From Desulfuromonas sp. (GTDB taxonomy: Bacteria > Desulfobacterota > Desulfuromonadia > Desulfuromonadales > Desulfuromonadaceae), in NCBI GenBank assembly GCA_021162745.1, contig JAGGYC010000091.1, positions 1 through 33,880 of the forward strand: a stretch of 33,880 nucleotides of DNA. Direction: 5' to 3'. This document shows positions 7,986 through 17,854 of the stretch, in pieces. The notes under the pieces are model-generated. The model was not told the origin of the DNA. It did not search any database and saw nothing but the letters and a program-made list of their open reading frames with translations. A program made the translations under genes and the position numbers. Within the stretch, counting starts at the first letter, position 1. Each line of letters starts with the position of its first letter.

Positions 7986-8078
7986 ATCACTTTCAGTGAT
8001 TTAAAAATGTGGATTTGATTTCGGTTGTCAGCCGATGGCTGCTTTCCGGAATCGTTCCGAGCCAATAGCTCGGAGCGG
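7986..8078 (+). promoter_or_regulatory. Three further hairpins in the fabF leader
   Basis: ATCACT/AGTGAT (7986-8000), CAGCC/GGCTG (8029-8041) and a longer stem centred on CCGAGC-CAATA-GCTCGG (8052-8078, about 11 bp including G-U pairs) follow each other before the fabF ribosome binding site. This is a candidate structured leader; no known riboswitch class was recognised. Confidence 0.45.
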
Positions 8079-8121
8079 ATTACCCACTTATTTACTATTT
8101 ATACAAAAAAAGGAAGTCATC

Positions 8122-9354
8122 ATGCGTAGAGTAGTCGTGACAGGTGTTGGTGCGATTTCTTCACTGGGAACAGGCGTTGAGAAAAACTGGTCAGCTCTCA
8201 CAGAGGGACGATCAGGCATTGATTTAATCACGCGCTTTGATGCGTCGGGACTTCCTTCCCAGATTGCCGGTGAGGTTAAGGATTTTAATCCGACGGACTT
8301 TATTGAAAAGAAAGAGGTTAAAAAAATGGACCTCTTCATTCAATACTCCCTTGCCGCTGCCGATATGGCCATGAAAGATTCCGGGTTGGAAGTCACTGAC
8401 GAAAATGCTGAACGTGTTGGTGTCCTGGTTGGTTCCGGCCTTGGTGGATTGCCGGCCATCGAGAAATATCACGATGTTCTGAATAAGAGTGGCTACAAGC
8501 GGGTTTCCCCTTTCTTTATTCCGATGCTGATTATCAATCTTGCACCCGGACATATTTCGATCCGTTTTGGTGCTAAAGGTCCGAATGTATCGTCGGTTTC
8601 CGCCTGTGCAACAGGGACCCATTGTATCGGTGATGCCTACCATGTTATCAAGCGTGGCGATGCCGATGCCATGATCGCCGGCGGCACGGAGTCGACAATT
8701 ACCCCGTTGGCTATTTCCGGCTTCTGCGTGATGAAGGCGCTGTCAACGCGCAATGATGATCCCACTGCGGCCAGTCGTCCCTTTGATAAGGATCGTGATG
8801 GTTTCATCATGGCCGAAGGTGCTGGTATTGTTGTTCTCGAAGAGTATGAGTCCGCTGTAAAGCGTGGCGCCAAGATCTATGGCGAAGTCTGTGGCTATGG
8901 TCTCACCTCAGATGCTTATCATCTTACCTCCCCGGCGCCCGAAGGCGAAGGTGCCGCACGCTGCATGAAAATGGCACTGAATGGTTCAGGTATTAATGCG
9001 GATGAGATTGATTACATCAATGCTCATGGCACCTCGACACCGTATAACGATATGTTTGAAACCATGGCGATCAAAACGGCTTTGGGCGATCATGCTAAGA
9101 AGGTAATGATCAGTTCGACAAAAAGTATGACCGGTCATGGCCTTGGTGCTGCCGGTGGACTTGAGGCGGTGTATTGCATGAAGGCGATGGAAACCGGTAT
9201 TGTGCCGCCGACCATCAACTTCAATGAAGGGTCTCCTGAATGTGATCTTGATTATGTGCCTAACACGGCTCGTCAGGCCGATGTTAAAGTGACCATGTCC
9301 AATTCTCTCGGGTTTGGTGGAACCAACGCCACGCTGATTTTCAAAAAACTGTAG
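8122..9354 (+). CDS. fabF: 3-oxoacyl-ACP synthase II
   Basis: A 410-aa KAS II elongating acyl-ACP with malonyl-ACP. The Cys-His-His triad is Cys162 in SACATGTH, His302 in AHGTSTPYND and His339 in TGHGLGAAGG. The ATG at 8122 follows AAGGAAG at 8110-8115; an upstream in-frame start at 8035 would translate the leader hairpins and is rejected. The ~200-bp gap from acpP is unusual for this operon and holds strong secondary structure. Confidence 0.97.
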   Translation: MRRVVVTGVGAISSLGTGVEKNWSALTEGRSGIDLITRFDASGLPSQIAGEVKDFNPTDFIEKKEVKKMDLFIQYSLAAADMAMKDSGLEVTDENAERVGVLVGSGLGGLPAIEKYHDVLNKSGYKRVSPFFIPMLIINLAPGHISIRFGAKGPNVSSVSACATGTHCIGDAYHVIKRGDADAMIAGGTESTITPLAISGFCVMKALSTRNDDPTAASRPFDKDRDGFIMAEGAGIVVLEEYESAVKRGAKIYGEVCGYGLTSDAYHLTSPAPEGEGAARCMKMALNGSGINADEIDYINAHGTSTPYNDMFETMAIKTALGDHAKKVMISSTKSMTGHGLGAAGGLEAVYCMKAMETGIVPPTINFNEGSPECDLDYVPNTARQADVKVTMSNSLGFGGTNATLIFKKL

Positions 9355-9363
9355 GGAGCACAG

Positions 9364-9819
9364 ATGTTACTGATTGCCAGTGACCACGGAGGACTGGAGC
9401 TTAAGCAGATTCTGGTCGACTTTTTGCGAAAGCGCGGCATTGAAGTGAAGGATTTGGGTGTTAGCGCTGATGATTCTGTTGACTATCCGGATTATGCCGC
9501 GTTGGTCGCCGAACCCATATCGAATAAGACTGCCGAACAGGGTATTCTGGTCTGTGGTACCGGCATCGGTATGTCGATTGCGGCAAACAAGTTTCCTGGA
9601 GTGCGTGCGGCGTTGGTTCATGATGAGTTTACCGCGCAGATGGCGCGCGAACATAACAATGCCAATGTCCTGGTGTTGGGAGGGCGTGTGCTCGATCCAG
9701 ATCTTGCCTGTCGAATGGTGGCCCTGTGGTATGATGGCGATTACGAAGGTGGACGTCACCAGAATCGCCTCAATAAAATCATCCAACTGGAAGAGAACAA
9801 CTGCGTATCAAAAGCCTGA
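9364..9819 (+). CDS. rpiB: Ribose-5-phosphate isomerase B
   Basis: A 151-aa RpiB/LacAB-family sugar isomerase interconverting ribose 5-phosphate and ribulose 5-phosphate. It begins MLLIASDHGG, contains DYPDYA, the catalytic Cys64 in VCGTGIGMSIAANK, His98 in REHNNANVL and GGR. It lies 9 bp after fabF and is the last gene before a strong terminator. The rpiB-glyA order is conserved in Geobacter relatives. Confidence 0.95.
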   Translation: MLLIASDHGGLELKQILVDFLRKRGIEVKDLGVSADDSVDYPDYAALVAEPISNKTAEQGILVCGTGIGMSIAANKFPGVRAALVHDEFTAQMAREHNNANVLVLGGRVLDPDLACRMVALWYDGDYEGGRHQNRLNKIIQLEENNCVSKA

Positions 9820-9832
9820 ACATAATGATTCG

Positions 9833-9873
9833 AGTGATGGGCGGGCTTTGGCCCGCCCATCACTTTTTCTTTA
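9833..9873 (+). terminator. Rho-independent terminator after rpiB
   Basis: A 14-bp perfect stem (AGTGATGGGCGGGC with GCCCGCCCATCACT) with a TTTG loop is followed by TTTTTCTTT. It closes the fab-rpiB unit just before glyA. Confidence 0.95.
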
Positions 9874-9892
9874 AGAAACAATGGAGGTGCAT

Positions 9893-11140
9893 ATGAAAAC
9901 TCTGTCTCAATTTGATCCCGAAATCGCTCAGACTATTGTCAAGGAAACCGAGCGTCAGGAATATAATCTCGAATTTATTGCCTCTGAAAACTTCGTCAGC
10001 GAGCCTGTTCTTGAAGCACAGGGTTCTGTTCTGACCAATAAATATGCCGAAGGATATCCCGGTAAGCGTTACTATGGCGGCTGTGAAGTGGTCGATATTG
10101 CAGAACAACTGGCCATTGATCGTGCCAAACAACTATTTGGTGCCGATCATGTCAATGTTCAACCTCATTCCGGTTCACAAGCCAATATGGGGGTGTACTT
10201 CTCTGCCTGTCAGCCTGGCGATACTGTTCTTGGTATGAATCTGGCGCACGGTGGTCACTTGACTCACGGTTCTCCGGTCAATTTTTCCGGTAAATTGTAC
10301 AATATTGTCCCTTATGGGGTGAAAAAAGAAACCGGAACCATCGACTACAACGAAGTCGAATCTCTGGCGGTCAAACATAAACCGAAGCTGATTGTTGTTG
10401 GTGCCAGTGCCTATCCGCGTACCATCGATTTTGAGGCGTTCCGTCAGATTGCCGACAAGGTTGGCGCTCCGGTGATGGTGGATATGGCTCACATTGCCGG
10501 TCTGGTCGCTGCGGGTGAGCATCCAAACCCGGTACCACACGCTGAATATGTGACGACCACGACTCACAAGACGTTGCGTGGCCCACGTGGCGGCATGATT
10601 TTGTGCCGTGAAGAATTTGCAAAAAAGGTCAACAGCAGCATCTTCCCCGGTAGTCAGGGTGGCCCGCTGATGCATGTCATTGCTGCAAAAGCAGTGGCCT
10701 TTAAAGAAGCTCTCGACGATGACTTTAAAGTCTATGCCCAGCAGGTTGTTCGCAATGCAAAGGCCCTGGCTGAAGGTTTGCTGGCTCGTGGCTATAATCT
10801 GGTTTCCGGTGGTACGGATAATCATCTGATTCTGGTTAACCTCAGTGGTACTGAGATCACCGGTAAGGTGGCTGAAGCCGCGCTGGAAAAAGCAGGCATC
10901 ACCGTTAACAAGAACGCGGTACCGTTTGATACCCGTTCACCGTTTGTCACCAGTGGCTTCCGTATCGGTACTCCGGCGACCACCACCCGTGGCCTTAAAG
11001 AACCTGAAATGGCCAAGGTTGCCGAGTGGATTGACCGCGCGTTGAACAACTTGGAAGATGAACAAGCTTTGGCGAAAATCAGTGGTGAAGTGAAGGAATT
11101 GTGTCTACAGTTTCCTCTCTATGCCCACCGCTTGAAATAA
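9893..11140 (+). CDS. glyA: Serine hydroxymethyltransferase
   Basis: A 415-aa PLP enzyme interconverting serine and glycine with transfer of the hydroxymethyl carbon to tetrahydrofolate; a main source of one-carbon units. EFIASENF is near the N-terminus, the PLP Lys226 lies in [13 protein letters not shown], and the C-terminal segment [14 protein letters not shown] is typical. The ATG at 9893 is chosen because the GGAGG at 9883-9887 is its ribosome binding site; an ATG at 9881 would overlap that site. No promoter was identified in the short gap after the terminator. Confidence 0.97.
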   Translation: MKTLSQFDPEIAQTIVKETERQEYNLEFIASENFVSEPVLEAQGSVLTNKYAEGYPGKRYYGGCEVVDIAEQLAIDRAKQLFGADHVNVQPHSGSQANMGVYFSACQPGDTVLGMNLAHGGHLTHGSPVNFSGKLYNIVPYGVKKETGTIDYNEVESLAVKHKPKLIVVGASAYPRTIDFEAFRQIADKVGAPVMVDMAHIAGLVAAGEHPNPVPHAEYVTTTTHKTLRGPRGGMILCREEFAKKVNSSIFPGSQGGPLMHVIAAKAVAFKEALDDDFKVYAQQVVRNAKALAEGLLARGYNLVSGGTDNHLILVNLSGTEITGKVAEAALEKAGITVNKNAVPFDTRSPFVTSGFRIGTPATTTRGLKEPEMAKVAEWIDRALNNLEDEQALAKISGEVKELCLQFPLYAHRLK

Positions 11141-11150
11141 GACAGACACC

Positions 11151-11627
11151 ATGAATCGACCGTCGTGGGAAGAATATTTTATGGATATCGCTCGTCTGGT
11201 GGCCAGTCGCTCTACGTGTCTGCGTCGCCAGGTTGGTGCGGTTATTGTCAAGGACAAGAATGTTCTGACCACGGGATATAATGGTACGCCATCGGGTATA
11301 AGTCACTGCGATGAGGGTGGTTGCCTGCGCGATCAACTCAAGGTTCCTTCCGGGGAGCGGCATGAATTGTGTCGGGGTCTGCATGCCGAACAGAATGCTA
11401 TCATCCAGGCAGCAAAGCATGGCGTGAATATCAGCGGTGGTACGTTGTATTGTACCAATGCACCCTGTGTGATCTGTGCGAAAATGCTGATCAACGCCGG
11501 TCTTAAAACCATTGTCTATCTGGAGGGGTATCCTGATGATCTTGCGATGGAACTTCTTGCTGAATCCGGGATTGAAGTCACTGCTTATAATCCATCGGTT
11601 TCAGAACAATCTGCGGAGGTGGTTTAG
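11151..11627 (+). CDS. dCMP deaminase family protein
   Basis: A 158-aa zinc deaminase of the dCMP/ComEB type, converting dCMP to dUMP for thymidylate synthesis. Zinc and catalytic residues are in HAEQN (His78, Glu80) and APCVIC (Cys106, Cys109). An extra Cys/His-rich insertion (SHCDEGGC, then HELC) is typical of dCMP deaminases. It lies 10 bp after glyA and abuts nrdR, so folate and deoxynucleotide genes are grouped here. Confidence 0.9.
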   Translation: MNRPSWEEYFMDIARLVASRSTCLRRQVGAVIVKDKNVLTTGYNGTPSGISHCDEGGCLRDQLKVPSGERHELCRGLHAEQNAIIQAAKHGVNISGGTLYCTNAPCVICAKMLINAGLKTIVYLEGYPDDLAMELLAESGIEVTAYNPSVSEQSAEVV

Positions 11628-12113
11628 GTGAAGTGTCCATTCTGTACCTGTATTGATACGCGTGTTGTGGATTCCCGACTCGGTAAAGAGGGTAACAGTA
11701 TCCGGCGGCGGCGCGAGTGTTCCGAGTGTCATCGTCGTTTTACCACCTACGAACGCGTTGATGATATCCTGCCGTTGGTGATTAAAAAAGATGGGCGACG
11801 TGAACCCTTTGATCGCCATAAAATTATCTCAGGTATGCAGCGTGCGTGTGAAAAGCGACCAGTCTCCATTGCGACCATTGAGAAGATTGTCGATCAGATG
11901 GAGATGATGTTTCAGGAAAGTCCTGAACGGGAGATCCCGGCCAGTCGTGTCGGTGAAGCGGTTATGCATGCGCTGCACGATCTGGACGAAGTCGCTTACG
12001 TTCGCTTTGCATCCGTCTATCGCCAGTTTAAAGATATTAACGAATTTATGGCTGAACTCAAGGATATTCTCGGTAATCAGTCTACAGATACAGGTACGAC
12101 GACAAAGGATTAA
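11628..12113 (+). CDS. nrdR: Transcriptional repressor NrdR
   Basis: A 161-aa regulator of ribonucleotide reductase genes. The N-terminal zinc ribbon has CPFC (Cys3, Cys6) and CSEC (Cys31, Cys34), followed by RRFTTYER. The ATP-cone follows ([16 protein letters not shown]). The GTG start directly follows the previous stop codon with no spacer, so translational coupling is likely. Its position beside dCMP deaminase and ribD matches many proteobacteria. No NrdR box was found in this window; its targets should be elsewhere. Confidence 0.96.
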   Translation: MKCPFCTCIDTRVVDSRLGKEGNSIRRRRECSECHRRFTTYERVDDILPLVIKKDGRREPFDRHKIISGMQRACEKRPVSIATIEKIVDQMEMMFQESPEREIPASRVGEAVMHALHDLDEVAYVRFASVYRQFKDINEFMAELKDILGNQSTDTGTTTKD

Positions 12114-12120
12114 TCTGCTG

Positions 12121-13284
12121 GTGCAATGTTCTGAAGTCAGCAATCGCCATGAATATTATATGGCTCAGGCGTTACGTTTGGCTGAAACCGCTGTTGGCCG
12201 TACTGCGCCGAACCCGTCCGTTGGGGCGGTGATCGTCCGTGATGACAAGGTTGTCGGTGAGGGTTTTCATCCTAAAGCCGGTGAGCCGCATGCCGAGATT
12301 TTTGCTTTACGTGCTGCGGGTGAAAAAGCGCGCGGAGCAGAGATCTATGTTACTCTCGAACCCTGTTCTCATCACGGTCGAACCGGTCCCTGTTGCGATG
12401 CCTTGATTGCCGCCGGTGTGGCGAAGGTTGTCGTCGGCACGATTGACCCTAATCCACAGGTCAGCGGGCGTGGTGTCGTGCGGTTGCGGGCTGCGGGCAT
12501 TGATGTGACGGTTGGCGTTCTTGAACCGCTGTGTCGACGATTAATTGCGCCCTTTGTTAAACATATCCAGACCGGCATGCCGTTGTTTATCCTCAAATCG
12601 GCGACGACCCTCGATGGCAAGACAGCGACATCCAGTGGTCAATCCCAGTGGATCACCAATGAACAAAGTCGTGCCCATGTTCATCAATTGCGTAATCATG
12701 TTGATGCCATTATGGTTGGCAGTGGCACGGCGTTGCGCGATAATCCACAGTTGACGACACGTTTGCCGGAGTCAGGATGTGTGGCGAAGCGTGATCCGTT
12801 GCGGGTGGTTGTTGATTCTCGACTGCGTATTTCTCTCGATTCGAAGTTGGTTCGACACCATTCTGAGGCACCGACCTTGATCGCGACCCTTGAGGCTGCC
12901 AATGATGCCGATGGCACCAATGCTGAGAAACTGACACAGCTGCAAGGTTGTGACGGTGTTGAGGTGGTGACGTTGCCCGCCAATGCTGAGGGTAGGGTCG
13001 ACCTGAACGCTCTTGCCGAGTGTCTTGGCGCGCGTAATATCCAAAGTGTGCTGGTTGAGGGTGGGGCGGAATTGAATAGTTCCATGTTGTCGTCCGGGCT
13101 GATCGACCGCGTCATGCTTTATCTGGCACCAAAAATCATTGGTGGCGCGGACGGCAAGGGAATCTTTGCCGGGCATGGTTTCGCAGAACTCAGTCAGGCT
13201 TTACAGCTGTGCGACGTTCGTGTGCAACGTTTTGGTGATGATCTATTGGTTGAAGGAGAGGTTGAGCAATGTTTACCGGCCTGA
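12121..13284 (+). CDS. ribD: Bifunctional riboflavin deaminase/reductase RibD
   Basis: A ~387-aa two-domain enzyme for the second and third steps of riboflavin synthesis. The N-terminal deaminase has PNPSVGAVIV, zinc motif HAE (His57, Glu59) and LEPCSHHGRTGPCC (Cys82, Cys91). The C-terminal reductase has FILKSATTLDGKTA and LVEGGAELNSS. A GTG at 12121 is the best start, 8 bp after nrdR, with AAAGGA upstream; longer frames overlap nrdR. It overlaps ribE by 16 bp. No RFN/FMN riboswitch is visible upstream. Confidence 0.95.
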   Translation: MQCSEVSNRHEYYMAQALRLAETAVGRTAPNPSVGAVIVRDDKVVGEGFHPKAGEPHAEIFALRAAGEKARGAEIYVTLEPCSHHGRTGPCCDALIAAGVAKVVVGTIDPNPQVSGRGVVRLRAAGIDVTVGVLEPLCRRLIAPFVKHIQTGMPLFILKSATTLDGKTATSSGQSQWITNEQSRAHVHQLRNHVDAIMVGSGTALRDNPQLTTRLPESGCVAKRDPLRVVVDSRLRISLDSKLVRHHSEAPTLIATLEAANDADGTNAEKLTQLQGCDGVEVVTLPANAEGRVDLNALAECLGARNIQSVLVEGGAELNSSMLSSGLIDRVMLYLAPKIIGGADGKGIFAGHGFAELSQALQLCDVRVQRFGDDLLVEGEVEQCLPA

Positions 13285-13916
13285 TCGAGGATCTTGGTAC
13301 TGTTCGAGAGCTACGTCATGGTGGCAGCAAAGTACAGTTAAGTGTGACAACTGCACTGCCGATGGATGAGTTCAGCCTGGGTGACAGTATCGCTGTTAAC
13401 GGGATCTGTCTGACGGTGGTGGAATTCGGTGGTGGGATTTTTGTCGCTGATGTTTCCCCTGAAACCCTGCATAGTTCCAATCTCGGCGCACTTGCCCCCG
13501 GTTCCGAGGTAAATCTGGAGCGGGCATTGCAGCTGTCTGATCGTCTGGGTGGTCATATGGTCAGTGGCCACATCGATGCAACAGCGACCGTTGTCGATAA
13601 GGTGACGGATGGGAATGCCGTCCGTTTCACCTTCAGTCTGGCGGCGGAAATATTGCGCTATGTAGTTGAAAAAGGATCAATTACCATTGATGGCATCAGC
13701 TTGACGGTTAATGAAGTAACGGAATCGACGCTTTCAGTCGCGATTATTCCCCATAGTCTGGCTCATACGACACTGAAAAATATACAAGTTGGTGGACGGG
13801 TTAATATTGAAACAGATATTATCGCCCGGTATGTAGAGAAACTATTGACTGGGCAACCGGCCAAAGCTACGAGTTCGCTGACGATGGAGCATCTGGCGCA
13901 ACATGGTTTTGTTTAA
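13269..13916 (+). CDS. ribE: Riboflavin synthase, alpha subunit
   Basis: A 215-aa protein that dismutates two lumazines into riboflavin. Two tandem lumazine-binding barrels are visible: MFTGLIEDLG starts the first, with LGDSIAVNGICLTV; GGHMVSGHID opens the second, with GSITIDGISLTVNEV. It overlaps the end of ribD by 16 bp and the ribosome binding site (GAAGGAGAGG) lies inside ribD, indicating coupling. It is followed by a dispersed repeat before ribBA. Confidence 0.96.
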   Translation: MFTGLIEDLGTVRELRHGGSKVQLSVTTALPMDEFSLGDSIAVNGICLTVVEFGGGIFVADVSPETLHSSNLGALAPGSEVNLERALQLSDRLGGHMVSGHIDATATVVDKVTDGNAVRFTFSLAAEILRYVVEKGSITIDGISLTVNEVTESTLSVAIIPHSLAHTTLKNIQVGGRVNIETDIIARYVEKLLTGQPAKATSSLTMEHLAQHGFV

Positions 13917-13928
13917 AATTTAAAACCT

Positions 13929-14141
13929 ATCTCGCGCAAAGAGCGCGGGGGAGGTCCAAGGCAAAATCATTGTTTTCGGTTTAGATCTTACCCTCGAATT
14001 TTTGGTTTAGATTTTGCTTTTCTCTGCGACCTCTGCGTCTTGAGTGAACGAAGTGAACGGGCGCGAAACAGGTTTTGACGTTGCCTGAACGTAAATGAAT
14101 TTAGCTTTTTGCAATAACGTTTTTTTGCTGATAGTTACAAA
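13929..14141 (+). repeat. Dispersed ~213-bp palindromic repeat, copy 1
   Basis: This lies in the 276-bp ribE-ribBA gap and is closely matched at 23113-23328. Shared blocks include ATCTCGCGCA, TTTAGATCTTA, ATTTTTGGTTT, CTCTGCGTCTTGAG, GAACGAAGTGAACGGGCGCGA and a right end ATAGTTACAAA. The outer TCTCGCGC/GCGCGA ends are inverted repeats. The type resembles the intergenic CTCTGCGTCTT palindromes seen in many bacterial genomes. Spurious short frames arise from it. Confidence 0.85.
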
Positions 14142-14192
14142 ATTTATTGTACGTAATCTGTACGGGATTTGTTCATACGAAAGGAGCACATT

Positions 14193-15398
14193 GTGCCAAT
14201 CGATAAAATAGAAGCCGCTCTGGAAGATATTCGCCAGGGCAAGATGGTTATTCTTGTAGATGATGAGGATCGTGAAAACGAAGGCGATCTGACCATGGCC
14301 GCTGAGATGGTGACCGATGAGGCGATCAATTTCATGGCCAAAGAGGGGCGGGGCCTGATCTGCCTGTCAATGACCGAAGATCGTGCCGATCACCTTGATC
14401 TGCCGCTGATGGTGAGTGATAATAGCTCATCCTTTGGTACCGCCTTTACCGTATCCATTGAGGCACGCAAAGGTGTTTCGACCGGTATCTCGGCGGCTGA
14501 CCGTGCCCAGACCATCAAGGTGGCCCTAGATGATGAATCAACGGCGTACGATCTGGCCAGACCGGGTCACGTCTTTCCATTGCGTGCTCGTAAAGGTGGT
14601 GTGCTGGTTCGTACCGGCCAGACGGAAGGTTCTGTTGATCTCGCCCGCCTGGCAGGCTTGAAGCCCGCTGGTGTGATTTGCGAGATCATGAACGATGACG
14701 GCACCATGGCTCGGATGCCGGAATTGCGGGAGTTTGCCCAAAAGTTTGATCTTAAGATTATCGCTGTTGCCGACTTGGTTGAGTACCGGATGCGTAAGGA
14801 ACTGCTGGTTCACCGCGCAGCGGAAACCACGCTGCCGAGCTGTTTCGGTGGTGAGTTCAAGGTGATTGTTTATGAAAATGATGTTGATAATGCCCATCAT
14901 ATTGCTCTCATCAAAGGGGAGATCAAGGCTGATACCCCGGTGCTGGTTCGTGTTCACTCCGAGTGTTTGACCGGTGATGTGTTCGGATCCATGCGCTGTG
15001 ATTGTGGACAGCAGCTTCAAGCCGCCATGGCTCAGATCGGTGAAGCGGGCAGTGGTGTGGTTGTCTATATGCGTCAAGAGGGTCGTGGCATCGGCCTGGT
15101 TAATAAGCTCAAGGCTTATGCGCTTCAGGATTGTGGACATGATACCGTCGAAGCGAATGAAGCCCTCGGGTTTAAAGCCGACCTGCGCGATTATGGGATT
15201 GGTGCTCAGATTCTTGCCGATCTCGGGGTGCGAAAAATTTCTTTAATGACCAATAATCCGAAGAAAATTGTTGGTTTGCAAGGGTATGGACTGCAGGTTG
15301 TTGAGCGCGTCGCTATCGAGATGCCGGCAAGCCTGGAAAATCAACGTTATTTACAGACCAAAAAAGAGAAGATGGGGCATTTGCTCGAAAATCTTTAG
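14193..15398 (+). CDS. ribBA: Bifunctional DHBP synthase / GTP cyclohydrolase II RibBA
   Basis: A 401-aa fusion making both riboflavin precursors. The N-terminal RibB domain (about 1-200) has [12 protein letters not shown], and HVFPLRA then [14 protein letters not shown]. The C-terminal RibA domain (about 205-401) has the zinc cysteines in [18 protein letters not shown] (Cys258, Cys269, Cys271), RQEGRGIGL and MTNNPKK. The GTG at 14193 is the start, with AAGGAG 6 bp upstream (14181-14186). It lies downstream of the dispersed repeat rather than directly behind ribE. Confidence 0.97.
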   Translation: MPIDKIEAALEDIRQGKMVILVDDEDRENEGDLTMAAEMVTDEAINFMAKEGRGLICLSMTEDRADHLDLPLMVSDNSSSFGTAFTVSIEARKGVSTGISAADRAQTIKVALDDESTAYDLARPGHVFPLRARKGGVLVRTGQTEGSVDLARLAGLKPAGVICEIMNDDGTMARMPELREFAQKFDLKIIAVADLVEYRMRKELLVHRAAETTLPSCFGGEFKVIVYENDVDNAHHIALIKGEIKADTPVLVRVHSECLTGDVFGSMRCDCGQQLQAAMAQIGEAGSGVVVYMRQEGRGIGLVNKLKAYALQDCGHDTVEANEALGFKADLRDYGIGAQILADLGVRKISLMTNNPKKIVGLQGYGLQVVERVAIEMPASLENQRYLQTKKEKMGHLLENL

Positions 15399-15464
15399 AT
15401 GTAAATTAAGATCAAAGATGATGGCTAAAACTGTTACCGTCTCTGATTATAAAGGAGTTGAATC

Positions 15465-15932
15465 ATGGCGAATAATTTTGCGGGGCAACTGGATGCTTCA
15501 GGGCAGAAGGTCGGAATTGTAGTTGGTCGCTTTAACAGCTTTATCGGTGAGCGTCTCGTTGAAGGGGCCATTGATGCCCTGGTACGGCATGGTGCCAGCG
15601 AAGATCAGATCGATATTGCCCGCGTACCGGGAGCGTTTGAAATTCCCCTGACGGCGCAAAAGATGGCGGACACAGGGAGCTATGATGCCATTGTTTGTCT
15701 CGGGGCTGTGATTCGTGGTGCGACGCCGCATTTCGATTACGTGAGCAACGAGGTGACCAAAGGGGTTGCTTCGGTAAGTCTGGCGACCGGCGTGCCTATT
15801 GCTTTTGGCGTGTTGACTACCGATACCATTGAGCAAGCAGTCGAACGTGCCGGTACCAAGGCGGGCAATAAGGGTTTCGAAGCCGCTGTTACAGCCATTG
15901 AGATGGTCAACCTTTTCAAAAGCATTAAATAA
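15465..15932 (+). CDS. ribH: 6,7-dimethyl-8-ribityllumazine synthase
   Basis: A 155-aa protein that joins the RibBA and RibD products into the lumazine used by RibE. Motifs are [18 protein letters not shown], and [14 protein letters not shown] with the catalytic His89. AAAGGAG precedes the ATG. The stop codon overlaps the nusB start (TAATG), so the two are translationally coupled, the classical ribH-nusB pair. Confidence 0.97.
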   Translation: MANNFAGQLDASGQKVGIVVGRFNSFIGERLVEGAIDALVRHGASEDQIDIARVPGAFEIPLTAQKMADTGSYDAIVCLGAVIRGATPHFDYVSNEVTKGVASVSLATGVPIAFGVLTTDTIEQAVERAGTKAGNKGFEAAVTAIEMVNLFKSIK

Positions 15933-16387
15933 TGGGACTCGGGACACGACGCAACGGGCGCGAATATGCCCTGAAGATATTGTATAGTTTGTATGATCAG
16001 GAGGCTCCTCTTGATCAGGTTCTCGGCGATTTCTGGAATAATTTCCGTTTTAACAGTGATGTCCTGGGTGAGCCGGAAGATCCGAGCAGCTCTTTGCCTC
16101 AGGATGTTGCAGACTTTGCTGAAGAGTTGGTGCGTGGGGTCTATGAGCACCTTGAAGAGATTGATGCTGTGCTGCTGGAACTGTCCAAGAACTGGGCGCT
16201 GGACCGCATGCCCCGTCTCGACCTGTCGTTGATGCGGATGGCTTCTTTTGAGTTGATGTATATGAAAAAGACACCGGCAGGCGTCGTCATTAACGAAGCG
16301 ATCGAGATTGCCAAGCGCTACGGCACCAAGGATACCCCGGCTTTTCTCAATGGTGTTCTCGACCGCGTAGCAAAACGAAATGCGTAA
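15932..16387 (+). CDS. nusB: Transcription antitermination factor NusB
   Basis: A 151-aa helical RNA-binding protein that joins NusE/S10 on boxA RNA for rRNA antitermination. It begins GTRRNGREYALKILYSL, and the C-terminal half carries LDRMPRLDLSLMRMASFEL, VVINEAIEIAKRYGT and FLNGVLDRV, all family hallmarks. It starts inside the ribH stop codon. The gap to hom is 60 bp. Confidence 0.95.
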   Translation: MGLGTRRNGREYALKILYSLYDQEAPLDQVLGDFWNNFRFNSDVLGEPEDPSSSLPQDVADFAEELVRGVYEHLEEIDAVLLELSKNWALDRMPRLDLSLMRMASFELMYMKKTPAGVVINEAIEIAKRYGTKDTPAFLNGVLDRVAKRNA

Positions 16388-16447
16388 AATCGGATTGATT
16401 TTCAGGAATAAATAACCGATCTGAATTTGAGTAGACAAAGGACTCAT

Positions 16448-17758
16448 ATGAAAGAGATAAAAGTTGGCTTACTCGGTTTCGGTACTATCGGAACCGGTGT
16501 CGTAAGGATGTTTCAACAAAATGCTGAAGTGATCTCCCAGCGCTTGGGAGCTAAGTTGGTTCTGGCTGCGGTTGCTGATCTCGATGTTACTAGTGAGCGC
16601 GGTGTCACCCTTGAGCAGGGTGTGCTGATTGATGATGCCGATGCCGTTTTGAGTAATCCCGACATTGATATTGTCATTGAACTGATCGGTGGTTATGAGC
16701 CTGCACGCACGTTTGTGCTTAAAGCCCTTGAAAATGGCAAGCATGTCGTAACGGCTAATAAGGCGCTGATGGCTCTTTACGGTAAGGAGTTGCTCGAAAC
16801 AGCTGAAAAGAACGGTGTCAGCATCCTTCTCGAAGCAGCTGTCGGCGGCGGTATTCCGGTGTTGTCGTCCATTCGCGAGAATCTGTGCGCCAATACCTTC
16901 AGTGATGTGTTCGGCATTCTCAATGGCACCTGTAATTACATTTTGACGCGGATGACGGAAAATGGTGAGGACTTTAGCGACGTGCTGTCCGATGCACAAG
17001 AGCTGGGCTATGCTGAGGCTGATCCGACCTTTGATGTTGAAGGGATCGACACCGCCCATAAACTGTCTATTCTGATCACCATGTGCTTCGGCACCTGGGT
17101 TGATTTTGAGTCGATCTATACTGAAGGGATCACCCGCATCACCTCCCTTGATATCCAGTTTGCTTGTCAGTTCGGATATCAGATCAAACTGCTGGCGATT
17201 GGTAAAAAGGTTGATGGTGCCATCGAAGCACGTGTTCATCCAACCATGATTCCAAATACTTATCCATTGTCGGGCGTTCGTGGTGTGTTGAATGCGGTTC
17301 GTTTGATGGGTGACTTTGTTGGTCCGGTAATGCTCGACGGCAGTGGGGCCGGTATGGATGCCACCGCCAGTGCGGTCATGGGCGATGTGATGAGTCTGTC
17401 TCGCCAGATCATCAGTGAAAGCAAGCAGATGACGCCGCCACTGAATTATCAGACCGAGAATATTACCACTTTGCCGGTACGGGCGATGGAGGATGTGTGC
17501 AGCCAGTACTATATCCGCTTTATGGTTGAAGATCGCCCCGGAGTCCTGGCACAGATTTCAACAATTCTGGGTGGGCAGGATATCAGTATCAGTTCCATGA
17601 TTCAGCCTGAGCGCCAGTTGGGTGGTTGTGTACCGATTGTACTGATGACCCATGACGCCAAAGAAAACAATGTGCGTACGGCTCTCGAAACGATTGATGC
17701 GCTTGAAACCAGCAAAGAGCCCAGTCTGTTTATTCGTATCGAAAACGAATTAGCATAA
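16448..17758 (+). CDS. hom: Homoserine dehydrogenase
   Basis: A 436-aa NAD(P)-dependent enzyme reducing aspartate semialdehyde to homoserine for threonine and methionine. The N-terminal Rossmann motif is VGLLGFGTIGTGVV. TANKALMA, LEAAVGGGIPVL, GILNGTCNYIL and YAEADPTFDVEG form the catalytic domain. A C-terminal ACT domain (from about residue 355, RFMVEDRPGVLAQISTILG) suggests threonine feedback control. The ATG at 16448 with AAAGGA upstream is preferred over a start at 16427. A terminator follows. Confidence 0.97.
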   Translation: MKEIKVGLLGFGTIGTGVVRMFQQNAEVISQRLGAKLVLAAVADLDVTSERGVTLEQGVLIDDADAVLSNPDIDIVIELIGGYEPARTFVLKALENGKHVVTANKALMALYGKELLETAEKNGVSILLEAAVGGGIPVLSSIRENLCANTFSDVFGILNGTCNYILTRMTENGEDFSDVLSDAQELGYAEADPTFDVEGIDTAHKLSILITMCFGTWVDFESIYTEGITRITSLDIQFACQFGYQIKLLAIGKKVDGAIEARVHPTMIPNTYPLSGVRGVLNAVRLMGDFVGPVMLDGSGAGMDATASAVMGDVMSLSRQIISESKQMTPPLNYQTENITTLPVRAMEDVCSQYYIRFMVEDRPGVLAQISTILGGQDISISSMIQPERQLGGCVPIVLMTHDAKENNVRTALETIDALETSKEPSLFIRIENELA

Positions 17759-17777
17759 GCAGAATTGTCTATTTTAG

Positions 17778-17803
17778 AAGGCGCCGATTAGGCGCCTTTT
17801 TTA
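17778..17803 (+). terminator. Rho-independent terminator after hom
   Basis: AAGGCGCC/GGCGCCTT stem with GATTA loop and a run of six T. It marks the end of the glyA-to-hom region. Confidence 0.92.
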
Positions 17804-17854
17804 GTGCCTGATTCCGTGAGTAAACGGTGGATGGAGAGTATAAGTGCTTGAATT

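Noticed and set aside
14007-14189. 60-aa minus-strand frame in the ribE-ribBA gap
   Set aside because: It shares the RPFTSF(T/S)QDAE peptide with the other repeat copy, so it is repeat sequence, not a gene.
13917-14192. FMN riboswitch before the riboflavin genes
   Set aside because: No RFN-type conserved blocks (AGGGGCGGGG..CCCACCGGCGGUA) are seen here or before ribD.
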